Below are positions 54,083-64,000 of a DNA stretch of 64,000 nucleotides, piece by piece; within the stretch, counting starts at the first letter, position 1; each line of letters starts with the position of its first letter. A program made the translations under genes and the position numbers. The notes beneath the pieces are model-generated. The model was not told the origin of the DNA. It searched no databases and saw nothing but the letters and a program-made list of their open reading frames with translations. The stretch lies in assembly GCA_021464245.1 (NCBI GenBank), contig JADCRB010000055.1:2014487-2078486 (forward strand). The letters are read 5' to 3'. The stretch comes from Carallia brachiata. Its lineage: Eukaryota > Streptophyta > Magnoliopsida > Malpighiales > Rhizophoraceae.

Positions 54083-55192
54083 ATCAGATAGAAATTCAAA
54101 CACCCAAAAATTGGGTTCCGTATCCATGCTCTAAAGCTAAATAGGTTGACAGTTGGAGCTGGAGTCACACTAAATCAAGATATTATCAATAGCCTCAACG
54201 GCCGTAAAGGCGGTATTAGTTTAACATGAAACAGAGGACATCCATAATCCTGTACTGGATTGCCTCTACATGCTCTATAGGATCAAACGCCCACAATTGT
54301 CAATATGTGTTTCAGAGTGTTATTTTTGGAACTTACAAAGAATTAAGAAACATCTCAGATTTAACCCTTCAAAAAAGTTTTCTTGTTTTGTCCTTGCCCT
54401 ACTCGCCAAACTAGCTCATTTGTGCAAAGAACAATCGAGAGAACTTTATCTGCCCATCTCTGCCATTAATCTGTTTTGAAAATTGGTTGGGAAGTTGATA
54501 TCAGTTATCGCTTATTTTCCCATTTTTCCTTGTTGTTTCGAGCTTTCTGCCCGACTTTCACTTATATGTCATGTACCATCAAACTATCTGATGATGGCCT
54601 AAGAAGAATTATAGGTACCAACCTGAGAATGTAATCCATTCTTCGATCTAATTTAACAAATTAAGACTTTGCCCGAACAGATTTTTTTTTTTTTTCGGTC
54701 TATGAAAACTAATGGTCCAATGGTGAGGAGAGGGGAGGATAAGCACTACGTGTGAAGTTCGAATCCCAAACTTGGATTGAGGCATAAGCTTTCAACCAAC
54801 AAATTATGCTTGGTGCTCGCTATAATAGTTTTTTGACATGGTATGATAGCATTGAGTTCAAATGGCGCTAAGCCTAATAACAAGAGAGGCGAGTCACAAT
54901 GTAACTCACAAATGCCTGGTTCCATTATCCATTTCGGTGTATGTGACCCCAAGTGCAGGCGATCGATTTGTTTTTGGTTTTTTTCTCATGTATGTTAAGG
55001 CACATAGAATGTGGAACCACCCAACAGAACAGGGGGCCAACAACCAGCAAGTTCGAGTTCATCATCCCCACTTGCCAACTATTTGGCCACTCTGCAACAA
55101 GAATCCAAGGGACCATAACCTGTACTGTTTTGTGCCTTGAACATAAACATAGGATCATGGGCTGTTTTTTCTATCTTTAAAAGTGCAACCAC

Positions 55193-55228
<36 letters not shown>
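55193..55228. repeat. TTA trinucleotide microsatellite
   Basis: About 12 TTA units, followed by a short degenerate continuation. Confidence 0.9.
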
Positions 55229-55238
<10 letters not shown>

Positions 55239-56582
55239 CATATGTTAAGAGACTTATTCGATTATGAACTAGATGAAAAATAGCTCTTTCCTATTCATAA
55301 ATTTTATACTATCTTTTTTAAAATTAAAATTCAAAAAATTTTAAAATAAAAGTATAAATTTTAACTATAAGGACCTTAATTAAGTTTTATTGTTCCTCTT
55401 CCTCATAGTTGAATTTGAAAACGCTTTCCACATCGTCCCCGACTCAAAGTCTCGCCCGCAGTCCTTCGGGCTGGCCTTGCTTTGGGCCTGGGCTTCACTT
55501 AATTACATTAGATTGTAATGGGTGCAAACATTACTCTTTAAGCCTCAATTACGTTGGCCTTAAACATCTTTTATCATGGGAAACATTTCCTCTGTTGTAA
55601 GCATTGACATTACATTGCATTTTAGCGTCACTGCTGACATGACATCTACCGTGACAAATAATTTTATTCACCGGTATAAAATGTTATAAAAGCAGTGAAA
55701 TTTTTGGTATCATCTAGAGTAATATCTAACATTGTCAGATATTATTAAAGAAAAATTACATAAACGCAATAAATTAGATGCATTTTATATGTCGAGTCAT
55801 ATTTTGTACAATCATAATTGTTGATTGCATATTTTTTATTATTTATACATGATTGCAATGAATGATTGGAACAAAAATTATACACCTAATAATGATGACA
55901 TAAGCATCTAAAATGCATTAAATTGACAGCATTCATGTAAACCTCAAAACACTATTATTATTACCAGACTAAATGGGGTCGCGGTATTGAACAGATGTCG
56001 AATAATGTTGCTCAAGTGCCAAATTTAATGTGAAAGGGACGGGAGAATGAGGCACTGGCATTGCCTTCCGGGGCCTGCCCATTCCTTAGACTTTGATGTT
56101 TCAATGGGACTCTGAGCAGTTACAATGCTCTGTCAAAAAAAAAAGAGCAGTTACAATGCAATGCAACAAAACAAAATAGAATCAGTACCACTACTAACTC
56201 AGAAGATTTTGATTGGTACGTACAGGAACTTGTTTGGGTGGTCCTGCCTCTACCATCCGTTAACATAAGTCCTATATTCACTCTTTCTTGGCTTCCCATT
56301 TTTTTTTTTTTTTTTTTTAAAACGATGGAAAAGAAAAGAAAATTGAAAAAGTGATTCACTTATCCCGATATAATTTCGGGTTTCTGTTTTTTTTTTGCTC
56401 TCTTTGTTTTTTTTTTTTGTTTGAGACCACCCAATATCTAATTTAATGGGTTAACTAATTTAAACCGACTCAGGTATGACCTTAAATGAAAAAAAAATCT
56501 TCGTATTTAATGCGGCCGCATATTCGGGAACTCGAATTCGAAACCTTTGATTAAACTGTGGCGAACTCTCTCTTTTTTTTGT

Positions 56583-57050
56583 CTGGCCGTTGTCTTTGAA
56601 CGCATTGATGGGAGCCCAAACCAAGGCCTATACTAATTGAGCCCGAAAGAGAAGGCCCGTAACTTAATTGGAGCCCCGGGGGGGGGCGCCGCGGACAATC
56701 TTGAGCACGGTGGGTTAATTGGGTCATCCCTGAACGTCGTCGTTTGAATGTATCAATGCACTCCCTAACCAAGACCTAATTAGTTGTTGGGCCTGAAAGA
56801 GAAGGCCTGCTAACCACGACAATCTTGTTTAAGATTTTGTTGTTTTTATTTTTTTTAATTATTAGTTTGTGATATATATTAATTGACTGTTAAAAAATTA
56901 AAATTAAATATATTATAAATTTATGATTAAAAATTTTAATATGTTAATTTTTAATTAGTAATTGTAAAAAGAAGATAAAAACTGACTGTTCGTAATAAAT
57001 TCTGTATGTTAATTGGTATCTCTCAACGTCGTCGTTTTCTAAAGCCGACG
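56583..57050. repeat. Degenerate tandem repeats upstream of the GT29 gene
   Basis: The segment ATTGAGCCCGAAAGAGAAGG, then CC, with GACAATCTTG recurs as GTTGGGCCTGAAAGAGAAGG, then CC, with ACGACAATCTTG about 150 bp later. GAACGTCGTCGTTT (near 56732) recurs as CAACGTCGTCGTTTT (near 57025). An AT-rich element (56825-56990) is inserted between the later units. Part of this is the promoter region of the gene starting at 57272. Confidence 0.6.
56825..56990. repeat. AT-rich MITE-like element, copy 2
   Basis: This is the partner of 5085-5240, with the same order of AT-rich blocks. Its left part (TTTTTATTTTTTTTAATTAT) and right part (ATTAGTAATTGTAAAAAGAAGATAAAAAC, roughly inverted) form a long imperfect palindrome. 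It sits within the tandem repeats upstream of the GT29 gene. Confidence 0.4.
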
Positions 57051-57271
57051 TCGGTTTCGCGAACATTTTCGGCTTTTGCGAGTGAATTCGAAAAAAGGTG
57101 GAGCACTAGATCGAATCGAGCCATTCTTTTCTTTCTTCGAATAATTGCATTCTGCACTTGAGCTCTTCTTTTTTCCTTTCTTAGTAATCCAGAAACTGAC
57201 ATAGCTAAATCTGAGACATATTTATATTTGTTTTGTTTACTGATTTTAGTATTTTTGTAAGATAGCATTAG

Positions 57272-60200
57272 ATGAGGCTTTTGCATTTCAGTTTCGCAGT
57301 TGCTTTGATATTTGGCCTTTCGGCGATCTTCATCTACATCACCGGCACTGGCGTCTTTAATCTAGGTTTGGTTATTTCAACATTTCTTTACACCCGCACG
57401 GAGATTTTGATTTGTCTGATTCCTAATTTCGTGTCCTTTTTTTTTTTTTTTTTTGGTATTTTTCTGATCTTTAGATGAGATCCATCGGCTGTCAGCCGAA
57501 GATGTGGAGGCATTGCAATCTCTACAAATCAGTTTCGAGAAGTGCGTGGTAATTAACTTATTTTCCGCAAAATTGCGAATTTTGTGTGTTTTTTTTTTTT
57601 TGAAAATTTCTTTTGATTTTCTTTTTTGGGAATGTTTGCAGAGTGCAAACGGATTGGGTTTAAAGGCTGTGACCGGTAGTGATTATTGCCAGGTCACGAT
57701 AAGCTTTCCTAGTGACACCGTCCCTAAATGGGTATGATTTAGATTTTTTAGTTGATGATTTGTTGCTGTTATTTTTGGTGGCTTCTAAATTAGCTGCTAT
57801 GTAGAGATTGAGTTATATGACGTTATTTGGTTTGAAATTCTACATTTAAACAGAAGGATCCTAAAACCGGAGAACTCGAAGGTTTATCGTTTGAATTTAA
57901 TCTATGTGAAGCTGTGGCTACGTGGGAACAGGTGAGCTTGATGTTGTGCTCTTTAATGTGCCTGCAATGAGATTTATGTATAAAAAGACCGTGGTGCACC
58001 TTTTTTTGCTTTTTTTTTTTTTTTTTGTAGTATGGTATTTCTCGTTTTATGGCTGTGTTAATCATTACAATTGATTTGTTACTCAGTGAGTTGATTGTCA
58101 GGTGCGCAATAGTACTACGATCCTCACAAGTGAGTTCATTGATGCTTTGCCAAATGGATGGGAGGACTATGCTTGGCGGAGGATTAACAAAGGAATAAAT
58201 CTGTAAGTACTTGCCCGGGACTTTTAGTAAAAGAAATGATTATTTTATGTGTTTCTAAGTGACCTGAGGGAGGATGGAAAGGAAAGGAAATTGCATATAC
58301 CTATTTACCAATCATATTCATCAGGTAGAGTAGAGTGCAGTTATATTGTTCAAGCAGGAGAAGAATTGATTGAAAGAATTAGAAAAAGATAAGCTTGAAG
58401 CTCTTCCCATTGGAGGATTTATCCATTAATGTAAAATCTGTTTGCATGTTAGAAATTGATGTTTCAGACTCTCACACGGGTATATATAAGTTGAAATGTT
58501 GGTCTCTAATAATGTAAAAACTGTAGTAACTCATAAGAATGGGTAACCTTTGATTTGGACTGTTTTCCTCCATTGGACAATCATGAAAGAATGCGAATTC
58601 TCTCTTTGGTAAGTGAACAAAGGGGACTTTTGGCTGGTCATTCTTGTTTGACTCATCAAATTTGGTAATATGAGCTGTTAAAACCGTAAAAGGTCCATCT
58701 CAGTAATATGAAGTTTGTTTTTATGATGCAGCAACCGCTGTCAGAATAAAACTTTATGCATGGAGAAACTCTCCTTGGTACTTCCTGAAATGCCACCATA
58801 TTTTCCTAGACAGTTTGATCGTTGTGCTGTTATTGGTAATTCAGGAGATCTTTTGAAAACAAGGTTTGGGAAGGAAATAGACAGTTACGATGCTGTTGTA
58901 AGGGAAAATGGTGCCCCGATCCAGGTTAAAATTCAAGCATGCTGTGAGCAAACTAGCTGCTTTCTTTTCCTAAACAAATCTTGATATATTTTATTAGCTT
59001 GGTTTTATGGCAGAATTTTACGGAGTATGTGGGCAAGAAAAGTACATTTCGTCTTCTTAATAGGGGGTCTGCCAAAGCTCTTGATAAAGTTGTAGAGTTA
59101 GATGGTATGTGCATTGGTTCATTTCTTTCAGCACTATAACATTCTACTGTAATAACCTTGACAATAATTTAATTCAACAGAAACAAGGAAGGAGGCCTTG
59201 ATAATCAAAACAACAATTCATGACATTATGAACAAGATGATTAAGGTTTGTGATGGTTTTTTTCTGGATAATTTCCTTGCCCAGTTTTCATGTTTCCCAA
59301 AAATATTGTGCTTGTGGTAGCAGCTCAACTCAAAGTTACTTGTGGAAATTGGCTTGTACATGCTGCATAGATCTTGGCCTTGGCTAGTGAATTTTTATGC
59401 TGTCTTGGGATATTTTACACCAAAATTTGGAACATATATTCTCATGAATTTTCTTCTTTAGATTTGTAAAGAATTCTTAGGGTGTGTTTGTTTTCAGGAA
59501 AAAATTTTACAGGTTTTCCGGTGTTTGTTTCACGGAAAATATTTTACATAGGCAAAATTTGGGGAAAATTTTTAGATTTTCAGGTAAAATAACTTCTCCT
59601 TTTGCAGAGCTGAAGTTATTTTCAGGGAAAACACAAACTGTGCTATAAGTAAGTGACAAAGAAAAATCATTATTTTTACTGCAAATATTTTCCCCTGCAA
59701 ATATTTTACAAATGTAAGTTATTTTACAGCAAACAAACGGACCCTTAGTTTTTATCATTCCATCAAGCTTATATCATCGTTTAATCAGACTGGCCAACTT
59801 AGATTTGTATCTTTCTGGTCCCTCTAATAGGGTTATACATTAGGCTTTTGTAGTTCTTTGAAAGTTGAAAGTCAATCCTTTTACTGTGATTTGTTCTGTT
59901 TGTAGAGTGCTTGTCCTGTTTTTGCCTTCAGGAAATTGTGTCATCAGATTTTAGTGAACCCTCTCATTTTACTTGCTAATATACACTCTTTGTGCAGGAA
60001 GTTCCAATAAAAAATCCTGTTTATCTCATGTTAGGAGCATCCTTTGGATCAGCAGCCAAAGGAACTGGACTCAAGGCTCTTGAGTTTGCTCTGTCTATTT
60101 GTGAGTCTGTGGATATGTATGGTTTCACTGTGGATCCAGGATATAAAGAATGGTATGAAAATCATTCAATAATTAGCACCTCCGGTGATTAATTACTCAT

Positions 60201-61126
60201 ATTAACTTAAGAATGTTCTTTCAGGACAAGATATTTCTCTGAATCTAGACAAGGTCACACTCCACTGCATGGAAGGGCTTACTATCAGATGATGGAATGT
60301 TTGGGTGTAAGTCACCTTGTTTTTTAATTGATATCCTTTTATCAGCTATCACGTGTATTCAATAACATCAGTTGATTTCTTTTTTCGGTTCTTCTGGTAT
60401 CATCCAGCTTATCAAAATCTATTCCCCCATGCGAGCAGATCCAAACCGTGTCGTGCGAGGGGTGCCAAGCTTGAGTACAATGAGAGCTGCTAGAATTGCA
60501 TCAGAGAAATTGTTAAGGTACCTGATTATTGATTATCTATTTTTTTCTCTAATTTTGTACTATTTCATGAGATATTTGTTATCAAGTAGCTAAAAATGTA
60601 CTTTTAGATCTTGAAAAGTTAAATTACACATCTAGAAAAGAAATTTTGTCGAATAGGAGGTTGTACTTAGTGTATATAATGTTGAAGAAAGTGGAACACT
60701 GGCCAGAGAAAATATCTAGTAGATACAGCAGTTGTCAAGGAACCGATGCCTTTAGATGTATTCTTGTTGTACAATCAGTAACTAATTTTACTTTTTCAGG
60801 AAGATACGTTTCATTGATATTGATAAAATATTACATTTTGAGCTTGTTTTTAATTGTTTGAGCGGTTAGATTTTTGGTGGTTTAAAACTGGTTTCTTCAT
60901 CATGAGTTGATCTTGTATCTTTCATGGCAGGAGGGTTGGAGCAGGATCTGGAGATCCACTAGGTGCCTGTGCAATTAAGAAAAAACAAATTAAAAGAAAA
61001 CCTGCAGCCATTTCAGGTCTCAGAAAGGCTGTTCTTGATCACCAAAAGTTTGTTAAAGGCACAACTATGTATCCTTTGGAGCACAGCCTTGGCCATGGTT
61101 TGCTTTGCACATTGCCCACAGATTGA
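57272..61126 (+). CDS. SIA2: Sialyltransferase-like Golgi protein, GT29 family (442 aa)
   Basis: Twelve exons: 57272-57365, 57475-57548, 57642-57731, 57854-57931, 58102-58202, 58732-58924, 59014-59104, 59181-59245, 59998-60152, 60225-60306, 60408-60517, 60931-61126; 1329 bp ending in TGA, all phases consistent. A short cytosolic start and one membrane segment (about residues 5-25, [19 protein letters not shown]) make it a type II Golgi protein. Sialyl motif L is [18 protein letters not shown] (from about 175), motif S is [12 protein letters not shown] to [11 protein letters not shown] (about 269-305), and motif VS is [10 protein letters not shown] (from about 325). Plants hold little or no sialic acid; the Arabidopsis relatives affect pollen-tube growth and probably transfer a related sugar such as Kdo. 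The acceptor and donor here are unknown. The ATG is the first in frame and gives the family length. Intron 8 holds a MITE. Confidence 0.94.
59480..59744. mobile_element. Tourist/PIF-Harbinger-like MITE in intron 8 of the GT29 gene
   Basis: A 265-bp block bounded by GGGTGTGTTTGTTT at the left and AAACAAACGGACCC at the right (inverted copies with two differences), and flanked on both sides by TTA (59477-59479 and 59745-59747). A GGG...CCC end with a TTA target duplication is the signature of PIF/Harbinger-derived Tourist MITEs. The interior has repeated GGAAAATATTTT-like words and no coding potential. It seems neutral for splicing, as both exon junctions are far away. Confidence 0.85.
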
Positions 61127-62647
61127 ATAATTCAAAAGAACCGGAACTGGGGTATGGAGCCAGCTGGGTTTCTTTATTCTTCGTGATATTGACCACATTT
61201 CCGATTCCTATTTGCATTTCAGTGGGTTGGTCTGGTATGAGAAGTTATGGGAAAGAGTATATTACACCATGTCTAATTCGTGAATTTCCAATGATCGTGG
61301 TATTTTTACTGGGCTTCCAATATAACACGATGTTGCAACATTATATGGCGAAGAGGCTGCGCTGCACAAGATTATATGGATGGCAGAGGCAATTGATCCG
61401 CTCAGCCTGCAAAATTTTGTCATGAGTTTTGACCCTTTTGGGACCACTACTAGCCCTATTTTGTTTACCGAAATTTTGGACTTCCCATAGAGAAAAGTGC
61501 TAAAAGGTCAATGTATTTAGGAGTGACAATTAATGTATTCAAGGTAACGCTTTATTGATTATTTCAAGCACAAAAGACTGTAGATTTTTTACTCGTTCCG
61601 AGGAAGTAGTGGGTGATGGAGGAGTTGACTTGCTTTGTCACGGATTTTGTCTTGCATATAATCCATCATCCCTTCCAAAATGTCACATATACTGGTCCAA
61701 AGTGCTTTCATTTCTTTGGAATTGGCGATAACATCCCTTGATCCTCCGAAACTTCGTAGCTGGTAGAAAGTAACCGAACCAATAAGCCAGAAGATGGGTG
61801 GTGAAGACCAGAAGGGTCATTAAGTACCATTTTTTCTTTGGGGGCCCGAAGTTGTTGAGGCAGGGAACAATTAACCGCCAAGTACAACTCAGTATATCAA
61901 CTAAAAAACTTCAGTTAATAGTTAGTTTTAAACTTCATATAAATCACTTGTAGTTAAAATTTCTTCATCAACTGGACAAAAAAAAACTTAAATAAATACA
62001 ATAACTAGGGTAAAAGTATTTATATTTCTTGAAATTTATTTCCGGATACTTTTTAAAATTACATTGAACTCTTAATTTAAGTTTAAAAGACAATAACAAA
62101 AAATAAAATTTAACTAAGACATTTACTAATTTTACTCAAATAAGAAATCTTCTTTAAAATAAAATAAATATATCTCGGTGTCTGTGAAATTGGGAAGTGT
62201 GAATTATGTGAAGACTATTAAGTTATCTAAAAGAAAATTAGAATTCTCCTAAATTGAAATTTAAAAAATGAAATTCCCTCAACAGTTAATAAGTAAACAA
62301 ACGAAACTAAACTCACACTCATATGAAGGCGCGTGACGAGTGAGTGATGGCTTAATGTGGTTAGGAGGACTTTGACGACACGCGTCAAACAAAACGAACA
62401 ATCGAAACATCTCGCAATTATATGATTTTGAGAGAATCGACCACACGCTCCTTTACTCCACTTGCTGTACTTCCCAAGTCCCCAACACCAACACTAACTC
62501 GCCTTACTGACTCACTCCTAACTCGGACGTTTCGATTTTCCTCTCCAGACTCACCCACCGGTGCCGTTAGCAAAACCTCCAGAAAAAGATTTATTAGGTG
62601 TTACAGAGAAAGGGGGAAAGAAACAGTTTTTGGGAATCTACAATCAA
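61127..62647. other. Intergenic region: GT29 3' UTR and SAM-protein promoter
   Basis: The left part is the 3' UTR of the GT29 gene. The middle (61870-62280) is AT-rich. 62300-62647 is the probable promoter and 5' UTR of the SAM-domain gene. No other gene seen. Confidence 0.6.
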
Positions 62648-63620
62648 ATGGCGGAGATACAGCCACCGGAGGGCCATCTAAACGGTGGCGGCGGCGGAGG
62701 TGGCGGGGGCGGGGCGGTTACTTCGTCGGAAGCGGTGGGCTCGAAGCGGCAACGAAGGCCTAGCGTACGGTTGGGCGAGATAGGCGGTGACAATCTCTAC
62801 GACGCCGCCCATGCCCGGAGAACCACCGCTAGTAGCAAGCAGTGGAAACACCACCACCAGCACCACCTCCATAGCAACGTCGACAGTAGGAAGGATTCGA
62901 GTAAATCGTCAAAAACCCGCGCATTAACCAACTTAACCACCAGCGGCGAGTTCGCGGAAACCCTAGACGAGGACAAAAGAGCCTAATTTGGATTCCGTCG
63001 CAATTGGAAGCTGGAAGGTCAAGGATTCGAAAAAGAGGATTCCGAGTGTCACCACAAAACGAGTCCGGTCCAATTGGGTCCCTAAAATCGACGACAGCGG
63101 CGGTGGCGGCGGGGGCCACAACAACAATGTTGAAGGAGATGAGAAATACAGCGGCGGCGACGAAGATGTGGACGATGCTTATCGTGAATTTGATGTAGAG
63201 AATTCCGAGAGCCCGTTGAAAGAACATAGCCCTATTCAGTCTCTTGAGAATTTGGGTGATGGGAACGAAAGAAACGAGAGGGAAATTTATTATGGTAATA
63301 GAAGGGGAATTAGGTCTAGGGATAATCGCAATCATGATCATCATCAGGAGGGGATTGAATTGTCGGGTCCATCTGATAATGACGCGAGAGATTATGGGAA
63401 CAACGGGAGGGCTGGCAGCGGGCCGGAGGATGGGGTGCGCATTTGGCTTAATAGTATAGGATTAGGGAGATATGCTCCGGTTTTCGAAATCCATGAGGTG
63501 GACGATGAGGTTTTGCCAATGTTAACGTTGGAGGATTTGAAGGACATGGGGATTAATGCCGTTGGTTCGAGAAGGAAGATGTTTTGCGCAATTCAGAAGC
63601 TCGGGAAAGGGTTTTCTTGA
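62648..63620 (+). CDS. SAM-domain protein with an apparent one-base frame break
   Basis: Single exon. From ATG 62648 the frame reads MAEIQPPEGHLNGGGG..., with a Gly run and a basic, low-complexity N-terminal half (SKRQRRPSVRLGEIGG, HHHQHHLHSN), and would stop at 62986 after LDEDKRA. The frame one base over carries straight on as EPNLDSVAIGSWKVKDSKKR, then TKRVRSNWVPKI, a Gly/Asn/Asp-rich linker, and a C-terminal sterile alpha motif (VRIWLNSIGLGRYAPVFEIH, then MLTLEDLKDMGINAVGSRRK). Removing one A from the AAAA at 62975-62978 would make one 323-residue protein, and 973 bp minus one base is a whole number of codons. SAM domains mediate protein-protein or RNA contacts; plant members of this group (from memory At3g48800 and At5g23680) have no clear function. 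An in-frame ATG at 62561 is less likely to be the start. Confidence 0.82.
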
Positions 63621-64000
63621 GTAGTTTCGGTGAGCTTTGTAGTTTTGATGCTTCAGCCGTGGTAGTATAATATGTATCATGTCTGAACTTTTTGTTTTTG
63701 AGCTATTCTATTTCATCTTAGTAGAATCTTAGATGTAGTTTTTCGAATGAGTAGGATATTTTGATTAGGTTAACTTTTTGCATTTGATTTGGTGGAATTG
63801 CTAATAGATGGCATTCTGATGATTTTGGTTAAGTACTTGTAATACCAAATGTTTGACTATGTTCAGGAACCTAATATTGGATCCACATTCCCAAGTTTAA
63901 GTGCTTTTCCTGTCTGGTTAATTATTTGTCTGGTATGTTAAATATCTTTGATTTGTGTGATCACTAAAGGAGATTGTCTTAGTCTGGAATCAGGATGTTA
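63621..64000. other. 3' flank of the SAM-domain gene
   Basis: Probable 3' UTR and downstream sequence, T-rich; no further gene visible before the window ends. Confidence 0.6.

Larger units (their letters stand above)
48303..57271. other. Long gene-poor intergenic region (about 9 kb)
   Basis: The first 500 bases or so are the bHLH 3' UTR and flank. The rest is AT-rich with no gene I can name. Noted items are a GC-rich orphan patch at 53400-53630, a fold-back element at 53951-54082, a possible SINE-like box B at about 54756, a TTA microsatellite at 55193-55228 and degenerate tandem repeats at 56583-57050 just upstream of the GT29 gene. Confidence 0.55.

Noticed and set aside
54700..54860. Possible tRNA-derived SINE (box B-like GTTCGAATCCC near 54756)
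   Set aside because: Only the box B word is convincing; no clear box A, tail or target-site duplication, and no second copy was seen in the window.
62829..63344. 171-codon minus-strand open frame
   Set aside because: It is the antisense of the SAM-protein coding region, which explains its openness.
1..64000. CRISPR array, phage, plasmid or bacterial defence system
   Set aside because: No regularly spaced repeats or prokaryotic gene clusters; all coding signals are spliced plant genes.

Overview
This is a window of plant nuclear DNA, almost certainly from a eudicot. The evidence is AT-rich non-coding DNA, genes broken into many short exons by GT-AG introns, plant-only gene families, a plastid acyl carrier protein with a transit peptide, and many small fold-back (MITE-like) elements. 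I could rebuild nine protein-coding genes exon by exon, using splice-site phase and protein family pattern. The species cannot be fixed from the sequence alone; the proteins look rosid-like, possibly Citrus or a relative, but that is only an impression.

Layout from left to right. 1-4244 (minus): PHS1-type tubulin kinase / dual-specificity phosphatase, with its 3' end outside the window. 7090-9944 (minus): serine carboxypeptidase-like protein of the SCPL45 type, complete in 10 exons. 14903-21158 (minus): SCD2-type coiled-coil trafficking protein, complete in 17 exons. 23711-25015 (minus): plastid acyl carrier protein, 4 exons. 27856-29964 (plus): mitochondrial phosphate carrier, 6 exons. 30868-30950: a decayed mitochondrial-type tRNA-Tyr. 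31051-35219 (minus): organelle-type poly(A) polymerase / CCA-adding family protein, 14 exons. 46397-48302 (plus): bHLH137-type transcription factor, 7 exons. 57272-61126 (plus): sialyltransferase-like GT29 protein, 12 exons. 62648-63620 (plus): SAM-domain protein. Long gene-poor stretches lie at 9.9-14.9, 35.2-46.2 and 48.3-57.2 kb. They hold simple repeats, AT-rich inverted-repeat elements and little else that I can recognise.

The genes do not form a pathway or operon. They are independent nuclear genes for the microtubule stress response, protein turnover, vesicle trafficking, plastid fatty-acid synthesis, mitochondrial phosphate import, organelle RNA processing, transcription and Golgi glycosylation. 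Their order has meaning, however: from memory of the Arabidopsis map, it interleaves two duplicated Arabidopsis blocks (around At3g48800-48860 and At5g23680-23720), so this window seems to keep the order that existed before duplication.

The main oddities are: single-base frame breaks in three otherwise intact genes (PHS1-like, poly(A)-polymerase-like, SAM protein); a 233-bp tandem duplication that copies part of an SCD2 exon; a 29-bp tandem duplication that copies a 5' splice site of the PHS1-like gene; a TTA-flanked Tourist/Harbinger-like MITE in a GT29 intron; and a family of short fold-back elements. I found no CRISPR array, bacterial-type defence system or clearly new biological system.
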